Assembly (NCBI RefSeq): GCF_024707505.1
Contig: NZ_CP102605.1
Coordinates: forward strand, 124,001-188,000
Origin: Pantoea sp. SOD02
GTDB lineage: Bacteria; Pseudomonadota; Gammaproteobacteria; Enterobacterales; Enterobacteriaceae
DNA: 64,000 nt
Reading direction: 5' to 3'
The position numbers and the translations under genes were made by a program. The notes under the pieces are model-generated. The model did not search any database and was not told the origin of the DNA. It saw nothing but the letters and a program-made list of their open reading frames with translations. Below, piece by piece: positions 36,097-45,148 of this stretch. Position 1 is the first letter of the stretch. Every line of letters begins with the position of its first letter.

Positions 36097-37563
36097 CTAA
36101 GGCGTACATTGTTCCTGCGCCTTGCGACGGACGTTAAACAACAGATAACTCGCCAACGCCAATCCCCACACGCCTGCCGCGCCATACAACAACACGCCGG
36201 AAAAACCGTCGGTCAGCACCTGCGCGGCAATATCGTGGGTCAGTGAAGCCTCGCCGCCGCCAGCGATGCGCTCGGCCAGCGCCTGCACATCATTTTCACC
36301 CGGCATAAGACGTTGCAAACTCGCCGCAATGCCCGCCACCAGCAAGCTGCCCATTAGCGCGATATTGATGGCAAGCGTAATCAGGCGCGCGCTGATATCG
36401 ATGCCAGACGCCATGCCAACGCGATTTCCCGGCACCGATGCGGTTGTGGTGTTGGTGACTGGCGTGTTGGTCAATCCGAGCGCGATGCCAGAGAGCAGCG
36501 CGCCCGGCAGTAAACTCATCTGCTGCGCGGCGGCAAACTTCATCAGCATAAAGCCCGCGCCAATGGTGAATAATCCCAGCGGGATCATGCGCGCCGCGCC
36601 AAAGCGCACCACCAATTTCTCGCCAAGCGGCGGCATCAGCAAGGTCGGCAAGGTGTAAGCCAGCAGCGCCAAACCGGTTGCCATGCTGCTGTAGCCAAGC
36701 CCGCTCTGATAATAGACCGGCAGATAAATCATCAGCGGCCAGAAGCTGAAGTTCATGCCAATCGAGCCCATTAGCGCACCGGAAAAGGCGCGAATGCGGA
36801 ACACCGAGAAATCAAACATCGGGTGTGGATGGCGCTTCTCAACCCATACAAACAGCAGCGCGCTGAGCAGCGTAACCAGTAAAATAAGCTGTGCCGCCAG
36901 GCTGCTCCAGCCGAGGCTGCTACCCTGCGTGATGAGGTAGGTTGCGCCGACCACGCTGATTGATAAGGTGATCAGGCCGCCGAGATCGAGCTTTTTGGCT
37001 TCAGAATCACGCGATTCCACCACATTTTTCAGTGCGAGGATCAGCGTCAGCAACGCGAAAAAGCCGTGCACCAAAAACACCCATTGCCAGCTAAACCAGG
37101 CGACCAGCATGCCGCCGATGATTGGCCCGAATCCCAGCCCAAAGCCAAAGGTAATGCCCCACGCAGCGAACGCTCGACTGCGCGCTTTTCCCTGTGGAAA
37201 CTGGAATGACAAAATGGCGATCAGACAGGTTAACATCGCGCCACCGCTTAATCCTTGCAGCAAACGTCCAACGATCAGCCACCACGCATTGTTCGCCAGC
37301 CCGCACATCACCGACGTCACGCCGAAGGCGATAATGCTGATGATGAAGATACGTTTGCGTCCATAAGTGTCTGCCAGCGTGCCGGTTGCCATTAACACGG
37401 CGGTGCAAGCCAGCGTGTAGGCGTTCATGATCCACTGCAGTTCGCGAAAACTGGCGTGCATCTCCTTTTCCAGCACCGGCAAAATCACCGGTACGCTCGA
37501 AATCTCCAATCCCGACATCAATGCGGCCAGACAAACCGCCATCAGCGCCAACATGTTCTTCAT
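36097..37563 (-). CDS. MFS transporter, DHA2 (14-helix) drug-efflux type
   Basis: This 488-residue major facilitator protein of the EmrB/QacA group has about 14 hydrophobic helices. It includes the family's motif A-like GTLADTYGRKRIFI and a motif-C-like segment (GPIIGGMLVAWFSWQWVFLV). It should export toxic compounds by proton antiport. The ATG at 37563 begins MKNMLALMAV. Upstream in-frame codons reach into the neighbouring promoter and are rejected. It diverges from a GlxA-type regulator over 116 bases, which may control it. Confidence 0.87.
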   Translation of the reverse strand: MKNMLALMAVCLAALMSGLEISSVPVILPVLEKEMHASFRELQWIMNAYTLACTAVLMATGTLADTYGRKRIFIISIIAFGVTSVMCGLANNAWWLIVGRLLQGLSGGAMLTCLIAILSFQFPQGKARSRAFAAWGITFGFGLGFGPIIGGMLVAWFSWQWVFLVHGFFALLTLILALKNVVESRDSEAKKLDLGGLITLSISVVGATYLITQGSSLGWSSLAAQLILLVTLLSALLFVWVEKRHPHPMFDFSVFRIRAFSGALMGSIGMNFSFWPLMIYLPVYYQSGLGYSSMATGLALLAYTLPTLLMPPLGEKLVVRFGAARMIPLGLFTIGAGFMLMKFAAAQQMSLLPGALLSGIALGLTNTPVTNTTTASVPGNRVGMASGIDISARLITLAINIALMGSLLVAGIAASLQRLMPGENDVQALAERIAGGGEASLTHDIAAQVLTDGFSGVLLYGAAGVWGLALASYLLFNVRRKAQEQCTP

Positions 37564-37679
37564 ACTCAATCCCTGCGATACGTTAAGAGCGTGCCAGCAT
37601 GAAAGATTGGCGTGACAGTGGAAATCTGCCCGCATGCCATATATCGTCAAGATCGTGCCAATTTCTCCGGTGACCTTTA

Positions 37680-38684
37680 ATGCAAATGATTGCTCCGTTA
37701 CATGCCCGTTCGCCTGCACCGTTTAACCGCCGCATGGTTCTGCTGGCGTATGAATGTCTGTGTACCTTTGAATTCGGCACGGCGGTTGAGGCCTTTGGGC
37801 GCATCGACGACGAGTTCGGCCAGCCTTTATATGATTTGAGCGTGGCGTCGGTAGAAGAGGGCGTTTTCGGCGCGCAAGGCGGCGTGCGTTTGGTGGTCGA
37901 TGGCGGACTTGAGCTGCTGGAAGAGGCGGGCACCATCGTGATTCCCGGCTGGCGCAGCGTGCACGAACCGGCTTCGGATGCGCTTATCGCCGCGCTGCAA
38001 AAAGCACACAGTAACGGCACACGTATCGTTTCGATCTGCGCAGGCAGTTTCGTGTTGGGCGCAGCCGGATTGCTGGATGGTAAACGCGCTACCGCGCACT
38101 GGAACAGCACCGAAATTCTGGCGCAGCGCTTCCCACAGGTGCAGGTTGAACACGGCATGATTTATGTCGATGAGGGCAGCATCATTACATCAGCGGGTGG
38201 CGCAGCGGGCGTGGATTTGTGTCTGCATCTGATTCGTCGCGATTATGGCATTGAAGTGGCAAACCGCACCGCGCGCCGTATGGTGACGCCGCCGTTGCGT
38301 GAAGGGAATCAGGCGCAGCTGATTCAGCAGCCGGTGCCGCAACGGGCGGCAAAGAATCTTTCGCCGCTGCTCGATGATTTACGCAATCACCTCAATACGC
38401 CGCTGGTGATTGATCAGCTCGCCAGGCAAGCCGGTATGAGCCGCCGCACTTTTTTGCGCCGCTTCCATGACGCTACCGGCACCACGCCGGGAGAGTGGAT
38501 GTTAAGCGTGCGGCTGGAAAAAGCCTGCGCACTGCTGGAGAGCGGCAAGCTGAGCATTGACCAGGTTGCCGAGCAGGCGGGATTTGGATCGCCGGAAACG
38601 TTGCGACATCATTTCAGACAGCGCTTGAATACCACGCCAACGCATTGGCGCAAGGCATTTAATGAAAGAGGGATGGTGCTTTAA
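37680..38684 (+). CDS. GlxA-family AraC-type transcriptional regulator
   Basis: This 334-residue regulator has an N-terminal DJ-1/PfpI-like domain (about residues 15-195) whose nucleophile-elbow region reads SICAGSFVLGAAGLLDG. A C-terminal AraC double helix-turn-helix (about 225-330) contains LARQAGMSRRTFLRRFHDAT and VAEQAGFGSPETLRHHFRQR. It diverges from an MFS efflux gene, the most likely target. The ATG at 37680 has no strong ribosome binding site, but the domain begins soon after, so later starts would truncate it. Confidence 0.88.
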   Translation: MQMIAPLHARSPAPFNRRMVLLAYECLCTFEFGTAVEAFGRIDDEFGQPLYDLSVASVEEGVFGAQGGVRLVVDGGLELLEEAGTIVIPGWRSVHEPASDALIAALQKAHSNGTRIVSICAGSFVLGAAGLLDGKRATAHWNSTEILAQRFPQVQVEHGMIYVDEGSIITSAGGAAGVDLCLHLIRRDYGIEVANRTARRMVTPPLREGNQAQLIQQPVPQRAAKNLSPLLDDLRNHLNTPLVIDQLARQAGMSRRTFLRRFHDATGTTPGEWMLSVRLEKACALLESGKLSIDQVAEQAGFGSPETLRHHFRQRLNTTPTHWRKAFNERGMVL

Positions 38685-38692
38685 TTCAGCCA

Positions 38693-38749
38693 GGTGCGCA
38701 TAAATGCGCACCCTACGAAAAGCCCGTAGGGTCGCCATTCATGGCGACC
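38693..38749. repeat. REP-like pair: class B (minus) and class A (plus)
   Basis: A class B unit (38693-38716, minus) and a class A unit (38726-38749, plus) flank the 9-base spacer GAAAAGCCC. The pair lies between the convergent ends of the GlxA-type regulator and the HIU hydrolase-like gene, as the 13370-13423 pair lies between malM and malQ. Confidence 0.85.
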
Positions 38750-38759
38750 GTTTTAAAAT

Positions 38760-39182
38760 TTAATTCCCGCGATAAGTCGAATAACCAAACGGACTCAACA
38801 GCAGCGGAATATGGTAGTGCTCACCGTTGCTTTCCATATTGAACTCCACCGGAATTTCCGGGAAGAAAGTTTTCTGATTGTTCAGTTTGTAATAATCACC
38901 GGTTTTAAATACTACGCGATAGCTGCCTGCGCTGGCGGTTTTATCTTCCGGGAATAACGCGCTGATTCTGCCGTTGCTGTCGGTTTTGCCGCTGGCTAAT
39001 TTCACCCAGTTATTATTTTGTTTCTGATCGAGTTCTACTTCAATTCCCGCTGTTGGTGAACCTGTCTGCAAGTTAAGCACATGCACGCTCAGTGGATTTT
39101 TTGTTGCTGTCGGTTGTGCCGCTCCCGCTGACAGGCTGGTAGCAATCAGGATAGCGCTGGCTGAGGTAAAGAAAGTTTTCAT
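38760..39182 (-). CDS. periplasmic transthyretin-like / 5-hydroxyisourate hydrolase-like protein
   Basis: This 140-residue transthyretin-related protein has a signal peptide (KTFFTSASAILIATSLSAGA-A), like E. coli HiuH. The family hydrolyses 5-hydroxyisourate in urate breakdown. HVLNLQTGSPTAGIEVEL, the DSNGRI arginine and the HYHIPLLLSPFGYSTYRG end are present, giving the usual active-site histidines and arginine. The C-terminal tetrapeptide, normally YRGS with a catalytic serine, reads YRGN here (AAT for AGT is one base change). No uricase or OHCU decarboxylase gene is nearby. The ATG at 39182 has GGA 8 bases upstream; earlier in-frame starts spoil the signal peptide. Confidence 0.85.
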   Translation of the reverse strand: MKTFFTSASAILIATSLSAGAAQPTATKNPLSVHVLNLQTGSPTAGIEVELDQKQNNNWVKLASGKTDSNGRISALFPEDKTASAGSYRVVFKTGDYYKLNNQKTFFPEIPVEFNMESNGEHYHIPLLLSPFGYSTYRGN

Positions 39183-39331
39183 TAAAATATCCATTTTTAG
39201 CAATTGAATGTGCTGCAATGGTAGAGTCTTAAATATCAAAAGCGTAATCGATGAGACTAAATATGAAATTTCCCAGATTAAAATGAACAGCTCACCAAAT
39301 GTGCTGAGAATATGAACAGAGATGATGATTA

Positions 39332-40348
39332 TTACGCCATATTTTCCGCCGTCACAATACGTAATTCAACGCGTCCATCCTGATAAATATCTGGCTGAAA
39401 ACCGGTCTCAAGATGGCGAATTAATAAATCAGTGGAGATCACCGCATGCTGACGTGCATTTTGATCAAGCGTGTAGGACAGCGTCCCCTGTTGTAGCAGC
39501 AAGCGCGTGACATCATAGAGTTCGTGGGTGATATAACAGCAATCAGTGAGTTGCTGTTGCTGTAATAACGCACTTATATCGCTGTTATTATCACCAGAAT
39601 TATATAAGCCAACCACGTTGTCCGCTTGCAGCAGTGTTTGCTTAAGCAGGGCACGAATTTTGTGACGCTCATCTTCTCCGGCCAGCACCTCACGTAAGCG
39701 CAGCCAGGGAGCACGTTGTGTCAGTGCGTCGCGAAAGCCTGCAATACGTTGAATATGCGCGCTGAAATCAAAACGACCGCTCACCATAATGACATCACCC
39801 GGCGTTTTCATGCTTTTGCTCATCAGTAAACCTGCGGTTCTTCCGGCCTGATATTGATTGATGCCAATATGACAAAAACGCTGCGCGCCAGGTAAGTCGG
39901 AAACCAGCGTAATCACCGGAATGCCTTTTTCATGGCAATGCAATAAAGCCTGGTGAATAACCGGATAATCGTGACCGTAAACAATTATACCGTCGCGCAA
40001 CTCACTACTTTTTTTTATCTTTTCTGCCAGTTTTTCCGGTGGGTTTTCGTTGACCAGCGTGCGGAATAATTTAATTTTACGGTAGCCCAAACGATCGGCT
40101 ATTTGCGCAAACTCATCGGCCAGTTGCTGAAAAAACCAGGTTCCGTTGCTGCTTAAAAACACTTCAATTTGCCACGGATGCTGAGTATCGTCGGGCAGCA
40201 GGCGCTGCAATCCCGCCTGACGTGCGGCACGTAGCACCTTGCGTACCGTTTCAGGACGCACGCCGCCGCGTTCATTCAATACGCGATCAACCGTTGCGAT
40301 ACCCACTCCCGCTAACTCGGCCACTTTAATTAAGGTGAGCTTCTTCAT
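39332..40348 (-). CDS. LacI-family transcriptional regulator
   Basis: This 338-residue regulator has the LacI helix-turn-helix and hinge (LIKVAELAGVGIATVDRVLN, residues 5-24) and a periplasmic-binding-protein-like ligand domain. The usual VSRVLN reads VDRVLN. Its divergent neighbour, across 389 bases, is the gluconate dehydrogenase operon, so gluconate or a related sugar acid is a possible effector. That is inference. Confidence 0.85.
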   Translation of the reverse strand: MKKLTLIKVAELAGVGIATVDRVLNERGGVRPETVRKVLRAARQAGLQRLLPDDTQHPWQIEVFLSSNGTWFFQQLADEFAQIADRLGYRKIKLFRTLVNENPPEKLAEKIKKSSELRDGIIVYGHDYPVIHQALLHCHEKGIPVITLVSDLPGAQRFCHIGINQYQAGRTAGLLMSKSMKTPGDVIMVSGRFDFSAHIQRIAGFRDALTQRAPWLRLREVLAGEDERHKIRALLKQTLLQADNVVGLYNSGDNNSDISALLQQQQLTDCCYITHELYDVTRLLLQQGTLSYTLDQNARQHAVISTDLLIRHLETGFQPDIYQDGRVELRIVTAENMA

Positions 40349-40737
40349 TTATACTTAACGGCCTCAGCATGCAATACAGTTAATTTATTCAATTAGATTT
40401 CGTGACAGACAGATACTTAATTGTTGCGAGACGAAACTTCATTATACGCATTGTCGCTTATCAAACGGTAAATAATCAATGATGGGAAACCATCAAGAAA
40501 AACCTTTTAAACCTCAGGGTAAGAAATTATTCTTTGTGACGTAGTTAACATTTTATTAACTCTATGATTTACCTGTAAAGATGCTTACCTCGTTGTTTAT
40601 CAGATAATAAAAATTGCCTAACGGGCACGCACGAATTTGATCTATGAAACCTTTTATATGGCTAATTAATCGCCAGGCACAAATACGTCCGTAATTTGTC
40701 CTGGTTTGCAATGTGAACATTTATTGGCAGGGAACCT
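40349..40737. promoter_or_regulatory. non-coding spacer between LacI-type regulator and gluconate dehydrogenase operon
   Basis: 389 AT-rich bases without a credible gene. The dyad GATGG-GAAA-CCATC at about 40480-40493 could be an operator. The ribosome binding site of the downstream gene is weak (GGCAGGGAACCT). No CRP site or clear -10/-35 pair can be called with confidence. Confidence 0.4.
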
Positions 40738-41457
40738 ATGAAACGCAGAGAATTTCTCACTTCCATCACCGCGTTGGGAGTCGCTTCCACCATCCCCACG
40801 CTAACCCAGGCTGAAGTCGTTAATGGCGGACAGCCCTGGGAACCCGGCAAAGTTCAAACCCCTCCCGCACCACCGCGCAAAGGCGGCCTGCAATATCTCA
40901 CCCAACATGAATTCGCTACCGTCGGCGCCATCGCTGAGCGCTTTATCCCGGCCGATGAAACCAGCCTGAGCGGTAAAGAAGCCGGTTGCGCCATCTTCAT
41001 TGATCGCCAGTTAGCCGGTGATTACGGCAATGCCGTGGCAATTTACCGTCTTGGCAAGTTCGTTAAAGGCACGCCGGAGCAAGGTCCGCAATCACCGCTA
41101 ACGCCCGCGCAGCGCTATCGGCTGGGCATTGCCGCGCTGGATAAAGCCACACAGCAGCAATATGGCCAGGATTTCGTCTCGTTGAGTGGTGAACAGCAGG
41201 ATCAGGTGTTGACCGCGATGGAGAAAAACAGCCTTGATTTAGGTGAAGAGGTGGAAACCAAGGTGTTCTTCGAGTTGCTACTGCAAAACGTGCGCGAAGG
41301 TTTCCTCGCCGATCCGATTTACGGCGGCAACAAGGACATGACCAGTTGGAAGATGATTGGCTTTCCAGGCGCGCGATATGACTTCCGCGATCTGCTGCCG
41401 AAGAAAGGGCAGAAGCTCAACATCATCCCGACCAGCCTGATCGACAACACCCTTTAA
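40738..41457 (+). CDS. gluconate 2-dehydrogenase gamma (small) subunit
   Basis: This 239-residue subunit 3 of membrane-bound gluconate 2-dehydrogenase begins with a twin-arginine signal (KRREFLTSITALGVAST). In this enzyme family the Tat signal of the small subunit carries the folded flavoprotein subunit, which has no signal of its own, to the periplasm. LTQHEFATVGAIAERFIPAD and YGGNKDMTSWKMIGFPGARY are typical of the family. It is first in a three-gene operon. Confidence 0.92.
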   Translation: MKRREFLTSITALGVASTIPTLTQAEVVNGGQPWEPGKVQTPPAPPRKGGLQYLTQHEFATVGAIAERFIPADETSLSGKEAGCAIFIDRQLAGDYGNAVAIYRLGKFVKGTPEQGPQSPLTPAQRYRLGIAALDKATQQQYGQDFVSLSGEQQDQVLTAMEKNSLDLGEEVETKVFFELLLQNVREGFLADPIYGGNKDMTSWKMIGFPGARYDFRDLLPKKGQKLNIIPTSLIDNTL

Positions 41458-41485
41458 TTTTTAGCCTTAGCTGAGCAATAACAAC

Positions 41486-43258
41486 ATGAATAACGTCCGT
41501 CCAAAAGCTGATGTCGCCATCGTCGGTCTGGGTTGGTGCGGTTCTTTGATCGCCGAAGAGCTGACCCGCGCCGGCTTGAATGTCGTTGCCATTGAACGTG
41601 GCCCGTGGTTCGAAACCGCCACTGATTTTCCGCCCTCGGTTGATACCGATGAACTGCGTTGGGATACGCGTCGCAGTATGCTGCTGCCGCCTGCGGTTGA
41701 AACCACCACTTTTCGTAATAACATCACGCAAACTGCGCTGCCTTCGCGCGAATGGAACCTCAACGAACTCGGCTACAACGTGGGAGGTTCAGGTACACAC
41801 TGGGCAGGTATGGCCTGGCGCTTTACGCCATTCGATTTCGAGCCCTATAGCCAAACCGTTAAGCGCTACGGCAAATCGCAGATCGCCAAAGGAGTAATCC
41901 TGCAGGATTGGGGCGTCACCTACGACGAGCTGGAACCGTTCTACGATCGCTTTGAGAAAATCGCGGGCGTGTCCGGTAAAGCGGGCAAGCTGAACGGGAA
42001 AATCATACCGGATGGCAATCCGTTTGAAGGCAATCGCAGCAGTGAGTATCCGCTGCCTGCGCTGGAGAGCATGCGTCTGACCGATATTTTCGCCGAAGGC
42101 GCGAAGAAGATTGGCCTCAATCCGTTTATGGTGCCAGCCGGCCAGGCGTCACGCGCTTACGTTAACCCGCTTGGAGTGCGCATGGGGCCGTGTACCTATT
42201 GCGGCTACTGCCTCTATTACGGCTGTGGCAACTTCTCCAAATCCAGCCCGAATGCCTGCGTGATCCCGGCGCTGATGCAGCGCGAGAACTTTACCGTGCT
42301 GACCGATTCTGCGGTGGTGCGCGTCAACAAGGCGGAAGATGGTAAAACCGCTACTGGCGTCACCTACCTCGATAAGAACAAGAAAGAGTGGGAGCAACCG
42401 GCGGATATCGTGATTCTTTCCGCGTTCCAGATGCAAAACGTCCGCTTGCTGCTGCTGTCGAAAATCGGCATTCCTTACAATCCGGTGACCAAAACCGGCG
42501 TGGTCGGGCGCGCGTACAGCTTCCAGACCGTCTCTGGCGCAGCGTTGTACTTCAAAGATGAGAACCTCAACCAGTTTATTGGTGCGGGCGCGCTTTCATC
42601 GCAGGTGGATGACTGGAACGGCGATAACTTCGACCATACCGGGCTCGGCTTTATCGGCGGCGCGGGCATTCTGGTGGTGGCGCGCGGCGCGCGGCCTATC
42701 GGAAATGCCGATGCGCTGCCGCCGGGCACGCCACGCTGGGGTAAGGAGTGGAAAAAGGCCTATACGCATGCTTTCCAGAACGCCACGTTCATCTTCGGTC
42801 AGGGCACCAGCTATTCGCACGAAGATTACTACCTCGATCTCGATCCTGAATACAAAGATGACAACGGCAATCCGTTGCTGCGGGTGACGTTTGACTACAA
42901 CGATAACGATCGCCGTTCGGCGAAATTTATCGAAGAGAAAAGCGTTGAGATTGGCAATGCGATGGGCGCGGAGTTGGTTATTGGCACCAATTCAGCCTCT
43001 GGTGCCTATTCACCGTACAACTTCGCCAGTGACCACACCATTGGTGGTGCGGTAATGGGAACCGATCCCAAAACCTCGGTGCTAAACCGTTATCAGCAGT
43101 GCTGGGACACCCACAACGTGTTTGTGTTGGGAGCGTCTTCCTTCCCCAACAATGCCGGGTACAACCCGACAGGCACGATTGGTGCGCTGAGTTTGTGGAC
43201 GGCGAAAGCCATTATCGAACAGTACCTGAAGAATCCAGGTCCGTTGGTGAAGGTGTGA
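41486..43258 (+). CDS. gluconate 2-dehydrogenase flavoprotein subunit (GMC oxidoreductase)
   Basis: This is the 590-residue FAD-containing catalytic subunit that oxidises D-gluconate to 2-ketogluconate at the periplasmic face. The N-terminal Rossmann FAD motif is VAIVGLGWCGSLIAEELTRA, and the GMC-like C-terminal block (GASSFPNNAGYNPTGTIGAL) supplies the catalytic region. A cysteine-rich patch (CTYCGYCLYYGCG) may hold an iron-sulfur centre, as described for related dehydrogenases. No signal peptide, in line with Tat co-export with the small subunit. It lies 28 bases after that gene and one base before the cytochrome gene. Confidence 0.93.
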   Translation: MNNVRPKADVAIVGLGWCGSLIAEELTRAGLNVVAIERGPWFETATDFPPSVDTDELRWDTRRSMLLPPAVETTTFRNNITQTALPSREWNLNELGYNVGGSGTHWAGMAWRFTPFDFEPYSQTVKRYGKSQIAKGVILQDWGVTYDELEPFYDRFEKIAGVSGKAGKLNGKIIPDGNPFEGNRSSEYPLPALESMRLTDIFAEGAKKIGLNPFMVPAGQASRAYVNPLGVRMGPCTYCGYCLYYGCGNFSKSSPNACVIPALMQRENFTVLTDSAVVRVNKAEDGKTATGVTYLDKNKKEWEQPADIVILSAFQMQNVRLLLLSKIGIPYNPVTKTGVVGRAYSFQTVSGAALYFKDENLNQFIGAGALSSQVDDWNGDNFDHTGLGFIGGAGILVVARGARPIGNADALPPGTPRWGKEWKKAYTHAFQNATFIFGQGTSYSHEDYYLDLDPEYKDDNGNPLLRVTFDYNDNDRRSAKFIEEKSVEIGNAMGAELVIGTNSASGAYSPYNFASDHTIGGAVMGTDPKTSVLNRYQQCWDTHNVFVLGASSFPNNAGYNPTGTIGALSLWTAKAIIEQYLKNPGPLVKV

Positions 43259-43259
43259 G

Positions 43260-44570
43260 ATGAAAAAGAGCAAACTTATCGCCGGCGTTGCGGTGATCGC
43301 GGCCGCCGTCGCGGCGGGCATGCTGTGGATGAACGGTGATACTTCCGCAGATAACGTAGCAAGCAATGATGTATTGACCAGCCAACCGCCGACGGCGGCA
43401 GATGCTGCCGCCGTGGCGCGCGGACATTATGTCGCAATCGCCAGCGACTGTACGGCTTGTCACACAATGCCGGAGAGCAAACTGCCGCTGGCGGGAGGCT
43501 ATTCAATCAGCACGCCATTTGGCGGCATTTATGCCAGTAACATCACGCCGGATAGTGAAACCGGCATCGGTAGCTGGACTGAACGCGATTTCTTCCGCGC
43601 GGTGCGGCACGGTAAAGGCAAAGAGGGCGAGCATCTCTATCCGGCGATGCCCTACAACGCCTACGTTAAGCTAACCGATCAGGATATGCACGACCTGTGG
43701 ATGTATATGCGCTCGGTGCGGCCAATCAGTAATAAGGTGCCCGAAACCCAACTCGGCTTCCCGTACAACATTCGTCTGGCGATGATGGGCTGGAACCTGC
43801 TGTTCTTCAAAAATAGCGGTTTCCAGGCTGATGCCAATAAATCAGCTGAATGGAATCGCGGTGCCTATCTGGTGGAAGGCCCGGAACACTGCGCCGCCTG
43901 TCATACAGCCAAGAACATCATTGGTGGTGACAGCAGCGACTATTTGCAGGGCAGCAATCTCGGCGAATGGCACGCGCCCGATATCACGCCTAATCCGCAT
44001 ACCGGCATTGGCAGTTGGTCTGAGCAACAAGTGGTGGATTATCTGAAGCTGGGCAGCAACCATGTGGCGGTGGCGTCGGGTCCAATGGCGGAAGCGGTAA
44101 CAAATTCGACGCAGCATTTAACCGACAGCGATCTCAAAGCGATTGCGGTGTATCTGAAACAGGTTCCGCCCTCGAAGAATACCAAACCGCAACCTATCGC
44201 CGCAGATACGGCACCAATGAAAATGGGCGAGAACGTCTATTCGGCTAACTGCTCGGCGTGTCACAACAGCGACGGTAAAGGGATTCCTAACCTTGCCGCG
44301 AGCCTGGCAGGCAATCCGGGACTGATGGCCGATGATACGTCCTCCATCATCACCACTGTGTTGCAAGGTGGGCGCGGTGCGGTCACTGCGGGTAACCCAA
44401 CCAGCGGCGCGATGCCGTCATTCGCCTGGAAATTGTCGGATGAGCAGGTGGCTGCTGTAGCAACTTACTTACGCAATAGTTGGGGCAACGCTGCGGGGGC
44501 GGTGAGCGCCGATGAAGTGGCTAAAGCGCGTGCGCAGTTGAAACTGCCAGCGCAAATGGCGACTCATTAA
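43260..44570 (+). CDS. gluconate 2-dehydrogenase cytochrome c subunit (tri-heme)
   Basis: This 436-residue membrane-anchored periplasmic cytochrome has three CxxCH heme sites: CTACH near residue 62, CAACH near 212 and CSACH near 331. They pass electrons from the flavoprotein to ubiquinone. An N-terminal hydrophobic signal/anchor (LIAGVAVIAAAVAAGMLWM) directs export. It begins just after the flavoprotein stop codon, so the three subunits are one operon, closed by a terminator. Confidence 0.93.
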   Translation: MKKSKLIAGVAVIAAAVAAGMLWMNGDTSADNVASNDVLTSQPPTAADAAAVARGHYVAIASDCTACHTMPESKLPLAGGYSISTPFGGIYASNITPDSETGIGSWTERDFFRAVRHGKGKEGEHLYPAMPYNAYVKLTDQDMHDLWMYMRSVRPISNKVPETQLGFPYNIRLAMMGWNLLFFKNSGFQADANKSAEWNRGAYLVEGPEHCAACHTAKNIIGGDSSDYLQGSNLGEWHAPDITPNPHTGIGSWSEQQVVDYLKLGSNHVAVASGPMAEAVTNSTQHLTDSDLKAIAVYLKQVPPSKNTKPQPIAADTAPMKMGENVYSANCSACHNSDGKGIPNLAASLAGNPGLMADDTSSIITTVLQGGRGAVTAGNPTSGAMPSFAWKLSDEQVAAVATYLRNSWGNAAGAVSADEVAKARAQLKLPAQMATH

Positions 44571-44577
44571 GTTATCA

Positions 44578-44598
44578 GGGAGCTTCGGCTCCCTTTTT
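44578..44598 (+). terminator. Rho-independent terminator of the gluconate dehydrogenase operon
   Basis: GGGAGC-TTCG-GCTCCC followed by five Ts, 8 bases after the cytochrome stop codon. Confidence 0.9.
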
Positions 44599-44833
44599 AT
44601 CGCTTCGCTAATCTATTCCCGATTATTCTTACCGCCCAGTAAGAATTATCCCGCAAAAGATGTACAACCTAAAAGGGTATGTACAAATAGAACGTTAAGT
44701 CCGCAATTTATTATTAGCCTGCAAATATAGTTTTCTGATTAATAAGCGAAGGGTAAAACCAGGATAAGCGAAGCGGTAAATAGGGTGAGATTGATCAAGA
44801 AATGATCAGTGATTCGGATTTTTCGCTAGAAAT

Positions 44834-44895
44834 AACTCTCCTGACATCGTTGAATCTGTATTTAAGCGAAGCGTAAACACGGAGTCAGGAGAGTT
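44834..44895. repeat. 12-bp inverted repeat flanking an AAGCGAAGCG motif
   Basis: AACTCTCCTGAC (44834-44845) is repeated inverted as GTCAGGAGAGTT (44884-44895), with 38 bases between that contain TTAAGCGAAGCGTAAA. Two more AAGCGAAG motifs lie just upstream, at about 44743 and 44766. The 374-base gap 44571-44944 holds only the terminator and these repeats. Confidence 0.6.
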
Positions 44896-44944
44896 TTGTG
44901 CAGAAGTAAAACGCCGTTAGATGGTTATTCTTTTGCGAAGAATG

Positions 44945-45148
44945 TTATTTGCGTCGACTAATCTTTCCTCCTTTTCGTCCTGCTTCAATGGCGCGCTCCG
45001 GGTCATTCTTGAAGTTGCCGCCGCTCGCCTGACCACCCTTGCGCCCAGCCTCAGCTGCGCGTTCCTTATTCTCTGCGAAGTTGCCTGCACCACCACGACG
45101 TTGCGTCTTTTTTTCTTCCTCATCGGGTTGCTTCTTAGCGTCCGTCAT
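44945..45148 (-). CDS. KGG-repeat stress protein, YciG-like
   Basis: This 67-residue hydrophilic protein has the YciG/con-10 pattern: RGGAGNFAENKERAAEAGRK, then GGQASGGNFKNDPERAIEAG and a closing KGGKIS. Such proteins are made in stationary phase or stress; YciG affects motility and acid resistance in E. coli. The ATG follows GAGAGGAGAA. A second copy lies at 49245-49430. The N-terminus here carries an extra charged stretch (DAKKQPDEEEKKTQ). Confidence 0.88.
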   Translation of the reverse strand: MTDAKKQPDEEEKKTQRRGGAGNFAENKERAAEAGRKGGQASGGNFKNDPERAIEAGRKGGKISRRK

